Source: Neckera pumila (Eukaryota > Streptophyta > Bryopsida > Hypnales > Neckeraceae). Taken from it: a stretch of DNA of 64,000 bases. The notes beneath the pieces were generated by a model. That model made no database searches. It had not been told where the DNA came from and was given only the letters and a program-made list of their open reading frames with translations. The DNA is taken from assembly GCA_963969595.1 (NCBI GenBank), contig OZ018411.1, positions 994,501-1,058,500 on the forward strand, read 5' to 3'. Positions 35,701 to 50,711 of this stretch are shown here, piece by piece; within the stretch, counting starts at the first letter, position 1, and each line of letters opens with the position of its first letter. The position numbers and the translations under genes are program-made.

Positions 35701-38700
35701 TAGGATTTCAATTCATGAAATGATTGTGCATTATTGAAATGCCATAAATATGTCTAAATACAAAATTTATTCTTCAAATGGAATACATTCTATTTTTTTT
35801 AATTTATAAAATCTCTAAAGTATAAAAAATGGATAATTAGTTAAAAAAAGTGTATCTTCTTTGGGTGATTGCAAGAAAGACCAGTACTAAAACATTGTCA
35901 CAAAAGCAGTGTCGAAGCTTCCTTTTGCAATAACTTTTGAAGCATGACTTGCATGAACCTTAAACTTTATTGGAGATTCTTCTTATGAGTTTAATCATAT
36001 CTCATATTTTTTAGAAAGTTTCAAAAATCATCTTATATTTAAAAAAATATTAACTAATATGTCACGTTTTGAGTTTTAGGGGTTTTTACTATGTAAGGAG
36101 TCCCCAAATTTAATGATATGGAGCTGAAATTTCTATTGTCTATTCCCATAGTAGGAAGTCATGTTTCTACGAAGGGGCATTAAAAAACATTTTATTTTAT
36201 ATCCTCTATATCCATGCAAAGAGGGCTCCTTTAGGCACGCAACTCTGAGCATTGAAGATGGTTACAACATTATGTTTTTGGTGAAATCTCATTATCATGA
36301 AGTCTTCCCAAATGGAATTTTTAGTTTTAAGAAAAATTATTTTCCCTATTTTTTACAAATTAAAACGTCAAAGTATTTTCTTCAAAATTTCAGCTCATCT
36401 TTATTGTAAATAACTTTTGATCTAGATTTTTTTTAGGTCTGAAATTTTGGTGATATGCTACTTTTAGTGTCATACTAATTATCCATATTTTATTTTATTT
36501 TTAAAAATTTGTATGCAAAAGCTCGTAGTATTAGGAGTACTAGCCAAAATGGAACAAAAATGGAAGGTCATTCTTGCAACAACCCCTTTCTACTTTGTCA
36601 AGTGAGATAACTTCATTGTAATGACATTGATATTGAGCAAGTTATAGATTAGTTAATTATCACTTTGCAAATTATTTTCAAATTTCGTTGTAGTATAAGG
36701 TCATTTCTTGGTAAGTTTTCACTACAAATTTTCACCACAAAATGATACTTCTAGAAAATAATTGTACATCTATGAAAAAACATATTTGCCTATTGCATGG
36801 ACTCCTCTACTAATGCAAAGAATGGTTTGATACCTTCAGATGACGAATTGGATTGGGGAAATAAATTGTTTGTTCTTCCCGCAAGCGTCAATATGACCAT
36901 GCTTACTATTGAAAAAAGTCCTTGGCATGACAATGACCTTGCCATTCCATATCCAACATACTTCCACCCTTCATCCAAGGGTTCTCTTGAGCTTTGGCAA
37001 AGCAAGATGCAGGCTATGAAAAGGGATTACTTGTTTTCTTTTGTGGGTGCACCAAGGCCAGGGTTGTCACATTCAATTAGAGGCAAAATCATGAGCCAGT
37101 GCCTAAGCTCTAAGCAATGCCAATTGCTAAATTGCAAGGCCACAGTTTGCCTAAAACCTCACAAGGTAATTTCGAAATCATGTGCCATGTTTTAGACATT
37201 GCTTTTTTTTACACACTTGGATTACAAGACCGCTTCTATAATCATGAGACATGCATCATACTTTAGAACATGGTCTTCATTAATTTAGTTGTATTCCAAG
37301 ACCTTCTCTTCATAATCATGAGATATGCACCATGCGTTTTCATTAGCACTGTATATTACAAGCCTTCCTCAACTAAAAATCATGAAATGTGCATCATACT
37401 TTAGAACATTCCTTTTAGTTACTAAACTTGAATTACAAATTATTTTCAAAATAATTATAGGTAGGAGATGAAACCCTTGTGTCTTGTTTCCACTACTTCC
37501 TTACATTTCTTATGAGTGACTAAGATTTTCCACTACAAAAGTTAACTGTAGACTTGGATCTAACATACACAAAAATGTTCGACACAGGTGATGGCAGTGT
37601 TTGAGCATTCCGTGTTCTGTCTGCAACCACCTGGAGATTCATACACGCGCCGTTCCACATTTGATGCGATGCTGGCAGGGTGCATTCCTGTTTTTTTCCA
37701 CCAGCACTCAGCCTACGATCAGTATCTCTGGCACCTGCCTTTGAACCACTCCTCGTATTCCGTGATGATTTCCGAAGGGGGCATCAAGAATAACACCGTG
37801 AGCATTGAAAAAGTGTTGACGGCATTCTCGCCGGAGCAGGTGGAGAGCATGAGGGAGATTGTTATTCAAACTATACCCAGAATTGTTTATGCAGACCCTC
37901 GGACGAGTCCCATTCCTGAGGTGGAGGATGCTTTTGACATCACTGTGCAGGTAAGTTTGTTCTGACACAACTATAATTTGTACTTATCTCGTTTCTTGTT
38001 CTTTGAAATAAAATTCTTGAATCCTTCATGCTAGTTCCTTTTCTACTGTTGAGTCATTAATGTGTCCGCAAGAGAGGAGAGTAGAAAATTTTGATTTCAA
38101 TGGTCTTTAGGGGTCCTGTAGATGTAACGAAACTATCTACAGTACTGTTGTAGAAGATAATACTGTAGCATGGTTCCAGAATGTTACGAGTTGTCCTCAA
38201 AAAGATTCCTTTTTTGAATTCAAGTTTGTGGTTGAGAAGGTAGATGATATGGTAGAGGATACTAGAGCATAGGTTCTTATCTTGTCTCTACTAATGACCA
38301 TTGTTGGCAACATCAACTCATCTTTTCTTAGTATTTTAGGTTGGACTTAATAGGATGTGTTACCATGTCTTGGCTAAATGTCTTTGGTCACTCATCTCTG
38401 AATGGGTCTACTGTCAATTACAGTGGTCTATAAACTCCCACTTTGAAATTGCATAAGAAATTCATACATTTTGAGGAAAAAAATTGGTCACAGCAGATTT
38501 GGCTCTTCTATCCAAAGACCTCTCCACAGCCCAATACCAATCTCCCCAAAATCACACTCCCTCCTAGGTTACAATGCTTCAAGTGACACAAACAATATCC
38601 TCTCTACCTTTTTTTCCAATTCAATGGTTATATGAACTTGCATATTGAAGTCCTTCGTGTTCTGAGCAGTAAACTGGCACTCACAAATTCTACCACTGGC

Positions 38701-38816
38701 AGGGCGTGATTGACAGGATTAACAAGAGGAAGAGAGACTTCTGGGATGTCAAAGTGGCCAGTCCAGAAATGACTCGGGAACAAGCAATGCAGCAGAAGAG
38801 TGAAGACGGTATATAA
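32771..38816 (+). CDS. GT47 exostosin-family glycosyltransferase, MUR3/xyloglucan galactosyltransferase-like
   Basis: Exons are 32771-33407, 36840-37165, 37588-37950 and 38703-38816; all introns are GT-AG and the phases agree, giving 479 aa. A type II membrane anchor (about residues 14-32, FLFLATTLTFWCTLLTV) fits Golgi localisation. The exostosin domain begins at CHGRYIYMYDLPPSF (about residue 62) and includes HFLVGGRVTWDFRRSS, LDWGNKLFVLP, FSFVGAPRPG and, at residues 332-357, CLQPPGDSYTRRS then AGCIPVFF, a hallmark of the MUR3/KATAMARI1 group. These enzymes add galactose or related sugars to xyloglucan side chains; the exact acceptor cannot be read from sequence. ATG 32771 is chosen because it directly precedes the basic-then-hydrophobic anchor. 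If a weak donor at 38809 is used, an extra exon 38930-38982 would replace the last residues, giving 494 aa. Intron 1 is 3.4 kb. Confidence 0.9.
33482..33579. repeat. Short inverted-repeat element in GT47 intron 1
   Basis: TTCGCACTTGGTGTTA (33482-33497) is perfectly matched in reverse complement at 33564-33579, spanning 98 bp. This is a MITE-like hairpin; I saw no clear target duplication. Confidence 0.5.
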
Positions 38817-39558
38817 GAGGGAGTGAACACAATGGTGTTGTCCAAGGTTGATATAATTTGAATGGTTTCATGTGTTTCGTAGTGATATCCAAATCTTCGA
38901 GAGATTTTTAAAAAAAAATTCTGTTACAGGGACCAAGGTTGTGAAGAGAGAGCCTGTGAAGAGAGTAGTCAGTGTAGAATAGCTGGTTTACGTTTTGTTT
39001 TGGGGGAACAGAACTGCAAAGTTTCAGTGCAATGAAGCATTTACATTTAAGAGTAGTTTGGTTTCTGCCTCCAGAAGCAGAAAATGTTAAACTTTTTCAT
39101 GTTCAGATCCTCTTGAACTCTTGATGCCTGGATGTAGATAAGCATGTTGCTGAGAAGAAGTTTTAATCGAAACTGGTGACATCCGTTAGTGCTCTGGCAT
39201 TTCGCCCTTTTGACCAATGCGTCAACTGAGAGTGATATGATGTCTGATATAAGCACCACGGGGGAGTGGTGGGGGATGTTTTTTTTTTCCATAACAAGGC
39301 AGTGGGAGTAAAGGCATCACTTCTCACCAGCAATATTTGTGGAGAATTTAGGATCACTTTTCTCACCTACAACATGGAGATTTTTGGCAAACTCATTGCT
39401 TTTGCCATTCTGTCATGGCTGACAATAGAGAGACTAAGAGCATTGGCACCAGTTGCACTCCATTTGGCTATGGCATGAAGAAGTGCCAATTCACTTACTG
39501 CCTCATGAGATGTGGCAATGCACTAAAGCCCTAATACTCCGCAGTGACCACCCTTTAA

Positions 39559-40131
39559 CCCTTTAAGGACTGGTCGACCACTTTTTGGTCAATTTTACGA
39601 CTTTTTGTCTCCTACAATTCATAGAACATCTGATTTCAAAAAACTCAAGAGAAGAACACAATTAGAATGTCTTCGTACTCCCAATAGAGCCGATTCCAAG
39701 AGAATGCGTGCAAAATTGAGTGAGTTGTGCTTGTTTAAACTTGAAATGGCCTAACCTTTCATATTGGAGTTTTCAAAGAAAAATGCATATTTCATGTAAA
39801 AGACAACTATATATATGTGCAAAGGAATTAGCCAAAAGATTTTTAGTCGATTTTCAAACCATATATTCAAATTTATGTTCAATTGTAGCAAACCCTAATT
39901 AGAACTAGTGCCAAAGGGTGTTTATGACACATCAATCTTCAAAGAGTAATTACAAGGATGTAAACCATTAGATCACTTTCATTTTATGTTGCTTCAAGGA
40001 TCTAACCCACAGAACCAATTTATACAATCTGATCTAGAATTACATCTTTGAAGAGGGCATGAAACAACAATTTTTCATATATGTATGCAAAACTACACCC
40101 ACCTCCCAAATTGACCACGGTCCTTAAAGAG
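39559..40131. mobile_element. TTAA-bounded MITE, copy T1
   Basis: TTAA at 39555-39558 precedes CCCTTTAAGGACTGG; the right end on the minus strand reads CTCTTTAAGGACCGTGG next to TTAA at 40132-40135. The termini match the family seen at 48053 and 56358. Non-coding interior. Confidence 0.6.
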
Positions 40132-40135
40132 TTAA

Positions 40136-40899
40136 CCTTGAAGCGCTCCAATGTAACAAGCACAACCCTCATTTTGTGTTGCTAAGACATGTGTTTTGGA
40201 GTTGATTCTCGATCATTTGAGACTTGATAAAGACCACGCGAAGAATGTCACGACACTGTCTGGCTACAATCACACGGTTGATTTGACGAGCAACTCATAC
40301 TAATGCTAAAACTTGTCACAAATTCAAAAACATTTTGATCGTCCAATTTTTGGACGATGAACAGAATGATATTCTTGTTTCTTTCTCATACTACTTGGAT
40401 CAAGGTCATCCTAATTTGTGGAGATACTTTATTAAGTTTTTGTCCTCTTTGATGGTTGGATTTGGTGTTACTCAAGTACATATTTTCTAAAACTACGAAT
40501 GTACAAGTATATCAAGTGGTTGACCAAGCCAAAATTGCATTGACTCTAGTTCAAAATTAGATGTGCAAAAATTAGGTTATAGATCTTAAGAACACAAAAA
40601 TTTCAAAAAATCACCATATCAAGAGAACCTCAATTCAAATCCATTCTAACAAATTATACTCAAAAAATGTTAATATTTGCTTGTAATTGAATTTTGAAGG
40701 AATTTTGAAATTTCCCTTTCAAAATTTATAAAAAAATACTGGTGATAGCATTGGTGAATCTAACCGTATGGATGGAATCTACAATTCCAAATCTACAACT
40801 TTTATTTGTGTATCAACTCCAAATGATTCTTCCAAATAGCACTTTATAATGATTTTTTACAAATCGTCAATTCTGGAGAAAATTCCAAACATTCAAGGG
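40136..40899. mobile_element. Possible TTAA-bounded element, T2, abutting T1
   Basis: It starts CCTTGAAGCG directly after the TTAA that ends T1. Its right end on the minus strand is CCCTTGAATG next to TTAA at 40900-40903. The inverted ends are short and imperfect, so this call is weaker than its neighbours. Confidence 0.35.
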
Positions 40900-41286
40900 T
40901 TAAAGTCTAAACAAAAGTTCTTTCCTTTCTTCTCACACCTTTCACTAGCTTCAAAGTCTTCCACTGAGACATGAAAATTGACCAAAGTTGACCAAATTAG
41001 CGTAAGTGTAAACTACCCACTATAAAAACCCTCTACTACTGAACAAATGTAGGAGTGATGTGAAGAACAACACAACTTGTACTATAACAAGGTACTATTG
41101 TAGAGCCATTTTTCTTTACACAAATGTGACAAGGCCGTTGGCAAGGCTTGGTGGTGACCACTATTTTTTAAATCTCCCACTAAAATATATTGTAAGAGGG
41201 AATGCCATTCTTGTTGGAGGTTGTACTTGCATAATCCAACCATTGAGGTCATGCTTTTATAATTGAACAAGATACAACCATTGTAG

Positions 41287-42973
41287 AGTACCCTCTAAGA
41301 AGTCTTGCAACCCCCAAATTTGACTAGCAAGAATATCTTTCAGAATTTGACCTTTTTAGACCTATCTTTCAAAACTAACCTATTAAATTTATTGTTTTAT
41401 GCAATGTAGACAAACACACCAAATTTCAATTTCAAAAAACAAAAATCCCATTTTTGATAAATTATTGTGTGCTTTTCATTGCATTACATATTAATTGATT
41501 GAAAAACATTGGTGATGAGTTTTTAAAAAGTTATTGTGTAAATATTTAAGAAACATCAATGTGCATATCTTACTTTCAAGAAAAAGCTACATTACCTAAA
41601 AAAATTTACACTACAGAGAATTAAATGTCAAGGTGTTGCCTTCCTAAATTTTATTAACCCCTAATTGCCTGAGTGACCAAATATGGTCGCTCCGAAATTT
41701 TAGGCTCGTTTGGGCATGGGAAGTTAAATTCCCTTGACCGGTTAAAATTCTTTTACAGGCAGTATTAAAGGTTAACTATTGGAAACTTTTATTTTTCACT
41801 AAAAAAGGTAAATATTTGATTTTTGAAAGGTCCTCAAAGGCATATATGTATCATTAGCAAAAGAGTAAAGCTTACAAATTTTACTTGATTTCCTGGCTTT
41901 GACCAAAGCTTGCCAATTTCACTTGATTTGAGATCTAAAAAGTTGTACTTATTTATTTGCTTTGAAAATGGTCCCAACAGAAAAATAAAGTGTTTTTATG
42001 ATTTTCACCGCTGAAATTTAAACATGCAAGTGTTGATTTGAAGTTATTTACAATTTCTACTTATCAAATAAAATTGCGTTTCAACAACTACAAGGTGGAT
42101 TGTGTAATGAGTTTGATAGCTCTTCATTTGAACTTAAGTTTTTTGGAAGTGCATTTTAGTGTGCTAATGCAATTTCAAATTGTTCATGTCACATCCAACC
42201 CCAAAAAATTCTTATATGCAAATTTCTCAAACATTGTGGGAAGGGGCAGCATACTAAAAATAGAATACTTATATTTCTCTTGTTATAATCTCACAACTCC
42301 TATGCAATTTTACACTCAAAATTGGTAAGCACACTAATAAGTGAGCTCTCTAAACATCTATACGGTTAGATTCTGAAAAATGAACAATTTACTTCATTGG
42401 AGATAACTATAAACTCATGCTCTTTTTTCAAAGGAAAAACACACTTGGAAAGGCTTAGGCACTTAGGGGTTAAAAAAATATTTCTAAATTATAATTATAT
42501 TTTATAAAGAGCTTTGTATTATGACAACTATTATACCTTTGGACATGATGGTGCAATTTGTTTGCCAATATCTAATTATAATTTAGACAAATTTGTTATA
42601 CAAATTTTTTATTAGTGACACCTTGACATTGAATTCTTTGTAGTGTAAAATTTTTTCTTAGATACTATAGTTTTTTCCTAAAAGTGAGATGTGCACATTG
42701 ATGTTTCTTAAATGTTTGTACAATAAAAATTTTAAAAATTCATCACCAATATTTTCCAATCAATTGTCATGTAACGCAATGAAAAGCACACAGAATAATT
42801 TACCAAAAATGGGATTTTTGTTTTTTGAAATTGAAATTTGGTGTGTTGATCAACATTGCATAAAAGAATTAATTTAATATGTTAGTTTTGAAAAATAGTT
42901 TTGAAATAGTCAAATTCTGAAAGATATTCTTGTAAGTCAAAATTAGGGGTTGCAAGACTTCTTGGAGGGTACT
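41287..42973. mobile_element. Foldback element P1, interrupted by T3
   Basis: Long inverted arms, about 41287-41640 and 42607-42973, start AGTACCCTCTAAGAAGTC and share AAGAAGTCTTGCAACCCC. They match further in, including the CACACCAAATTTCAATTTCA region. Arm sequence also resembles P2 (about 55825-57412) and P3 (57717-58596). The loop contains the TTAA-bounded element T3. Confidence 0.7.
41658..42469. mobile_element. TTAA-bounded MITE, copy T3, nested in P1
   Basis: TTAA at 41654-41657 precedes CCCCTAATTGCC; the right end on the minus strand reads CCCCTAAGTGCC next to TTAA at 42470-42473. It is 812 bp long with a non-coding interior. Confidence 0.7.
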
Positions 42974-43923
42974 GTACTAGAGCTTTCATGACACTAATTC
43001 TGTAGCCTCAGCATTGTATGCCTCATTGAGTTTTAACCATTCCTAAATATTGAATTCACACAATGTACATAGAATTCACACCAACTGAGGGACCATGCAT
43101 CCTCTCTTTTTTCCACACAGGACATGAAAAACAAGGACGCTTTGGGGTGGCAAGGAGTCAATACTGTGATGGATCAGAGATTAACCTGTTAATACAATCA
43201 ACATCGTTAACAACTCATCCGAATTCCTGAATCTGAACATATTCTAATTAATTAGGACATGGACAATCATTGCAAAGTCCTTGACCAGGGACGCAATTCT
43301 CTTTCCCAAAAAACCATGAAGGAAGCTATACATGAGATGGATCAGTAATTAACCTATGAGTCAATTGAAATCATTGAAGCACATAAACAAACACGCCCTA
43401 TGACCAGATAGACATATAGTCGTGTTTCACCACAAGATTCAAGGTCCTCTAAACTTGAATTGAACAATACACCCACAGGGTTATGAAAAATTTCTCCAAA
43501 AAATTGATTGACGAGAACACAAACTGACACCCAAATGAAACAATCTGGGTTCTCCAAGAGAATGCCATATACAGTAAGCGTGGAGAAGAACCTTGTTTCC
43601 ACGATCGTCATCTTTTTCCATAGAAGGTTTTGATCGAATAGTAAGATGTCTATCTTCTTTCCTTAACCACAATAAACCCTGAAAGTGATAGCACTGCTCC
43701 TCTCTTCACTGTTGGGCTCACAGAACATCAGTCAATGTGAGGATTAACTTATGAAAAGACCAGAGGAGCAAATGCAAAACCCAAGGGGCAACACAAGTCA
43801 AAGAAGATGACTTCATACTACTAGATCATGCGGGAGTGTCTTCATTCATCGGCAAATTGTTTCCATGGAGGATGACTATACAGAACAAGTCAATAAGTAA
43901 CGGGAGCCATGCAGATGTCATGT

Positions 43924-47232
<3,309 letters not shown>

Positions 47233-47760
47233 TGTACGAACTCCTCGTCTGGACACCAAACCCTAACCGATCCGCGCCCCGTTGGTCGCCAAAAACCGCC
47301 GCCACGGCCCACTTCTCCCGAACAAATAGAGAAAGCCCAAGAAGCTCCCCAGTAGCAACACTCCTATGTTACGGCTCACGCGGGGGTGCCGCAACTGGCC
47401 GTGCCCGATCGATCCAGGCGGTAAGTGTACCTTAGTACTCCAAGGCGCCAGAAAACCGCGATGCCCCACCGTTTGGCGATCTGTAAAAAGCGGCAGGAAG
47501 TGGAAACGAAGGTGGCGGAGGCCGCCTGCTGCACCTGCCTGCTGCTCTGCTCGGGGAGTGCCGCGGCAACAACGTCGTCGCATCGCTCGCGAGAAAGGGC
47601 GCGGGCTGTGGGAGTGCTGAGTCCAAGTAGCGGAGAGACAGCCGGCCACCACAGGCCAGAGCCTGCCCCTCCGTTCCCCCCCAAAGGCCTGACTCGCGGG
47701 ACGGGAGCCTCCGTTCCCTGCGGGTTCGCCTGCGGGTTCACTTGGCTCGCTATCCGTTAA
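47233..47760 (-). promoter_or_regulatory. GC-rich 5' leader/promoter of the PP2A gene
   Basis: GC content is high relative to the surroundings, as at a constitutive plant promoter. AAACCCTAA, a telo-box motif common near the 5' end of plant housekeeping genes, lies at 47258-47266 just upstream of the start codon. Overlapping open frames on both strands are explained by the GC content. Confidence 0.45.
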
Positions 47761-47833
47761 ATCTCACAAGGGGTAAACAGCGTTCGGTATATTGTTTTGA
47801 GTTTTACAAACTATTTTTCTTTAATTCCCACTC

Positions 47834-48045
47834 GTGTGCCCTGTGCCCTTGCCACAGCCAAAATAAAAGTAAAAGTAATTTCTAATTTTCTAATTTAAAA
47901 AAAAAAATTCAAAAATCCATTATTTCACACCGAACACCACCCAAATAAAAACCATGCACCCTTCCTCGTCGAGGGCTTTCCGATGGTACCAAGAACACAA
48001 TTGGGAGATGCATGGTCAAGGAGATATCAACGTAACAAACAACCT
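47834..48045 (+). repeat. Dispersed repeat R1, copy 2
   Basis: It starts GTGTGCCCTGTGCC, includes AAAGTAAAAGTAATTTC and GCTTTCCGATGGTACCAAG, and ends in a short AACAAAC tail. It lies about 600 bp upstream of the PP2A start codon and abuts TTAA element T4 on its right. Confidence 0.75.
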
Positions 48046-48052
48046 ACTTTAG

Positions 48053-48981
48053 CCCCTAAAGGACCGAGGCCTTTTTTTCTGCCAAAAAACACTCAAAATT
48101 GTCATTTCTATAGCAAAAAGTAAAAAAATTTGAAAAATGTTTTTTTTTCCACATCTAACTGTAGGATATTACACCTAACTAGTATGAGAGTGTGTGGAAA
48201 AAATTTCAGAATTTTTGACCGCACAGATTGCCAGATACCTGCATTTAAAGTGAAAAAAATAAGTTTTTCAGCACATAACAGGACTAGGTTTTCTAACTTT
48301 GAACATTTCTAACTTAAAATTTTTGCACTACAAAGTTTTGAGCTTTAAATCTTTGTAGTGGAGAACTGAATTGAGAATCTAGGAAAAAAAAATTCAAAAA
48401 AACTTAATTATCATTCTTTAAAAAATTGTTAAATAGAAGTAGATACAAGATAGAAGGAAAATCTAAAGAATTCATATATTTTAGATGGAATTAAAATGCA
48501 CTAATCCCAATGGTGAGATTGTTCTAGCAAGTAATATAATCCATGCAAAAAAAAAATTTGAAAAATTTGAAAAATTGCATTTAGGAATGCATCCTAGAAG
48601 TTATTTTTTTCAAGAAAATGCTCTAATTGCCCCAAAAACAAGAATGTCCATAACTTTCTCATAACAAATCCAAATGAAATGAATCAAAGCTTTCCAAATA
48701 GACAAAAATATGATCTATGAGAATAAAAATATTAAAAAAAAAAATCAAGTTTTTGTCCATTTTTTTTATGCTGCCTGGGCTGCCCACCGTCCCCTGTTTT
48801 GAACTTATTTGGTCATAACTTTTTTTCCGGGCACCAATTGTGAAAAAACTTATATTCCCACAAAGCTTATCAGTTTTTCTACCTCCAAAAGAAGTTTCAA
48901 AAAATCAATAGAGAATTTCAGCCCGTAGGTACCTGCCTAAAAACGCATTTGTCCCCCAAAGGGACAATGGTCCTTTAGGGG
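48053..48981. mobile_element. TTAA-bounded MITE, copy T4
   Basis: The left end CCCCTAAAGGACCGAGGCC follows TTAG (48049-48052, a one-base change from TTAA). The right end on the minus strand begins CCCCTAAAGGACC next to TTAA at 48982-48985. The 929-bp interior is closely similar along its length to T6 (56358-57273) and more distantly to about 59700-61400, with no coding potential. Confidence 0.8.
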
Positions 48982-48985
48982 TTAA

Positions 48986-50711
48986 TGGGATGGATGGATG
49001 GATATTGAATCAATTTTTCAAGCATGGAGTCTATTTTTTTTCTCTAAATAGAAGTTTTGTACATTTTTTCACCTGTTTTTTTTAGATGTTTCTAATTTGC
49101 AAACGGATTATTCCCAATTCCACAAGCTAACAATGAACTATGGTAACATTTAATAGCATGTATTGCCACTACCTTGGCTCTGAATAGATAGTGTAGAATA
49201 TTCCACACACAATAGCCTTCATGTGCATTGCCTTTCCTTCATACATCTTATTCATCACATTAAGCCTCTATTGTCCACTTAACTAATAGAATATTGTTGG
49301 ATGTAGAATATTCCACACCATCTATTGTACAACCTAGGTAATGATTGTACATGCTACTAAATGTTATGAACTGACTATTCTTCCCAAACATTGAGGGATA
49401 ATTTCACTCACATAATATTATTGAGGTACAGAGCCGGGAGTGATATTTGAATTGATGTAGAGAAAAATGATTTAGTTTGAGATATATACTAACACCATAA
49501 CATTTTTGAACTTTAAATAAGGAAACAGATCCTTTGCTTTCCATGAATCAAAGCTTCTTTCATTGTATAAAATCTTGAAAGCCAATTTGCCCATAAATTA
49601 TGGGCTAATATAATACAAATACATTCTTGTTACAACAATCCTATAGAATAATTTATATTTCTCATTTAAAAATGTTTTGCACAAATTAAAGCACATTTTG
49701 TAATTTTGATCTATCTTCTCTTCAATTTCTCCTAATTTGAATCAATCAATATTAATTGTGCTTCAATTTCGACCAATTGAAATTATTCATTACAATATGG
49801 TTCAACTTCTTCAATTCTACATTTGTCAATGAATTATTTTTCTTTTTTCTTAACAAGTTTAAAATGTTCATTAGCATATAGTTCAATTAGCTATTAATAT
49901 AAGTATCAAAGTCATTTACCAATAGGTCTCATACAAGAACAATATTAAAAATGCATTAGAATGATTTCTTGTTGGTTTGACACATTTCAAACAACACTAT
50001 ATTAGTAATTTGAATATTTTACATCACAATAGAAATGCATCCATCAAATTCTTTAGAAATCTGTTTCATTGCAACTTTAAATTTCAAAAAAATTCTAATG
50101 AACATAGACAATAACAATTATCATTAAATTAAACATTTAATAATCACAAATCAAACATACATTTTCTACCAAAGATTCTCTCATCAAATATATATTTTCT
50201 ACCAAAGATTCTAATAAAGTACAATATTGAATTTCATCATAGGAAGTAGTAGGAAAAATACGAATTATATCAAAAACAAGAATCTATGAGGGAATTCCAT
50301 TTTTTCTGTACTCCATGATAGATGACATTTCGGAAGGAAATAAATAATACCTAGAGTCTAAAATCTTGCTCGTTTCTACCAGTATAAACAAAAATCTGCG
50401 TGATATTCTAGAAACCTTCAGGAAATTCTTGAGCATCACGAAACCCCCGTGGAACGATGGATAAATAACAACCGACTGAAGAGACTTTTCCATATCTCCA
50501 TACATTTGTGAAAAAGCTCGCAAGTACACATTTCCAAAAATTCGGTTAAAAAAGGTAAAAGAGATCCGCGAAGTATCAGATCAAGATTCAGCAGAGACAT
50601 GAACACACCCACAGGAAATCTACTCAAGTTAAGCTCTGGTTTTAGACCAGGGAGCTTTTGGAGGCACTGAACAAAAAAGCCTAGGAAGGAACTACTGTAC
50701 GCACGCTGGCT
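48986..50711. other. AT-rich spacer downstream of RPA2
   Basis: I see no gene. A short (GGAT)n run starts near 48988. ATTTTCTACCAAAGATTCT is duplicated at about 50162 and 50193. Confidence 0.5.

Noticed and set aside
43354..43672. Minus-strand frames downstream of PP2A as an additional gene
   Set aside because: No family resemblance; the PP2A frame already ends at its conserved TPDYFL, so this is 3' flank.
47263..47760. Several overlapping open frames upstream of PP2A
   Set aside because: They occur in all frames of a GC-rich leader and have Arg/Pro/Ala-rich composition without domains.
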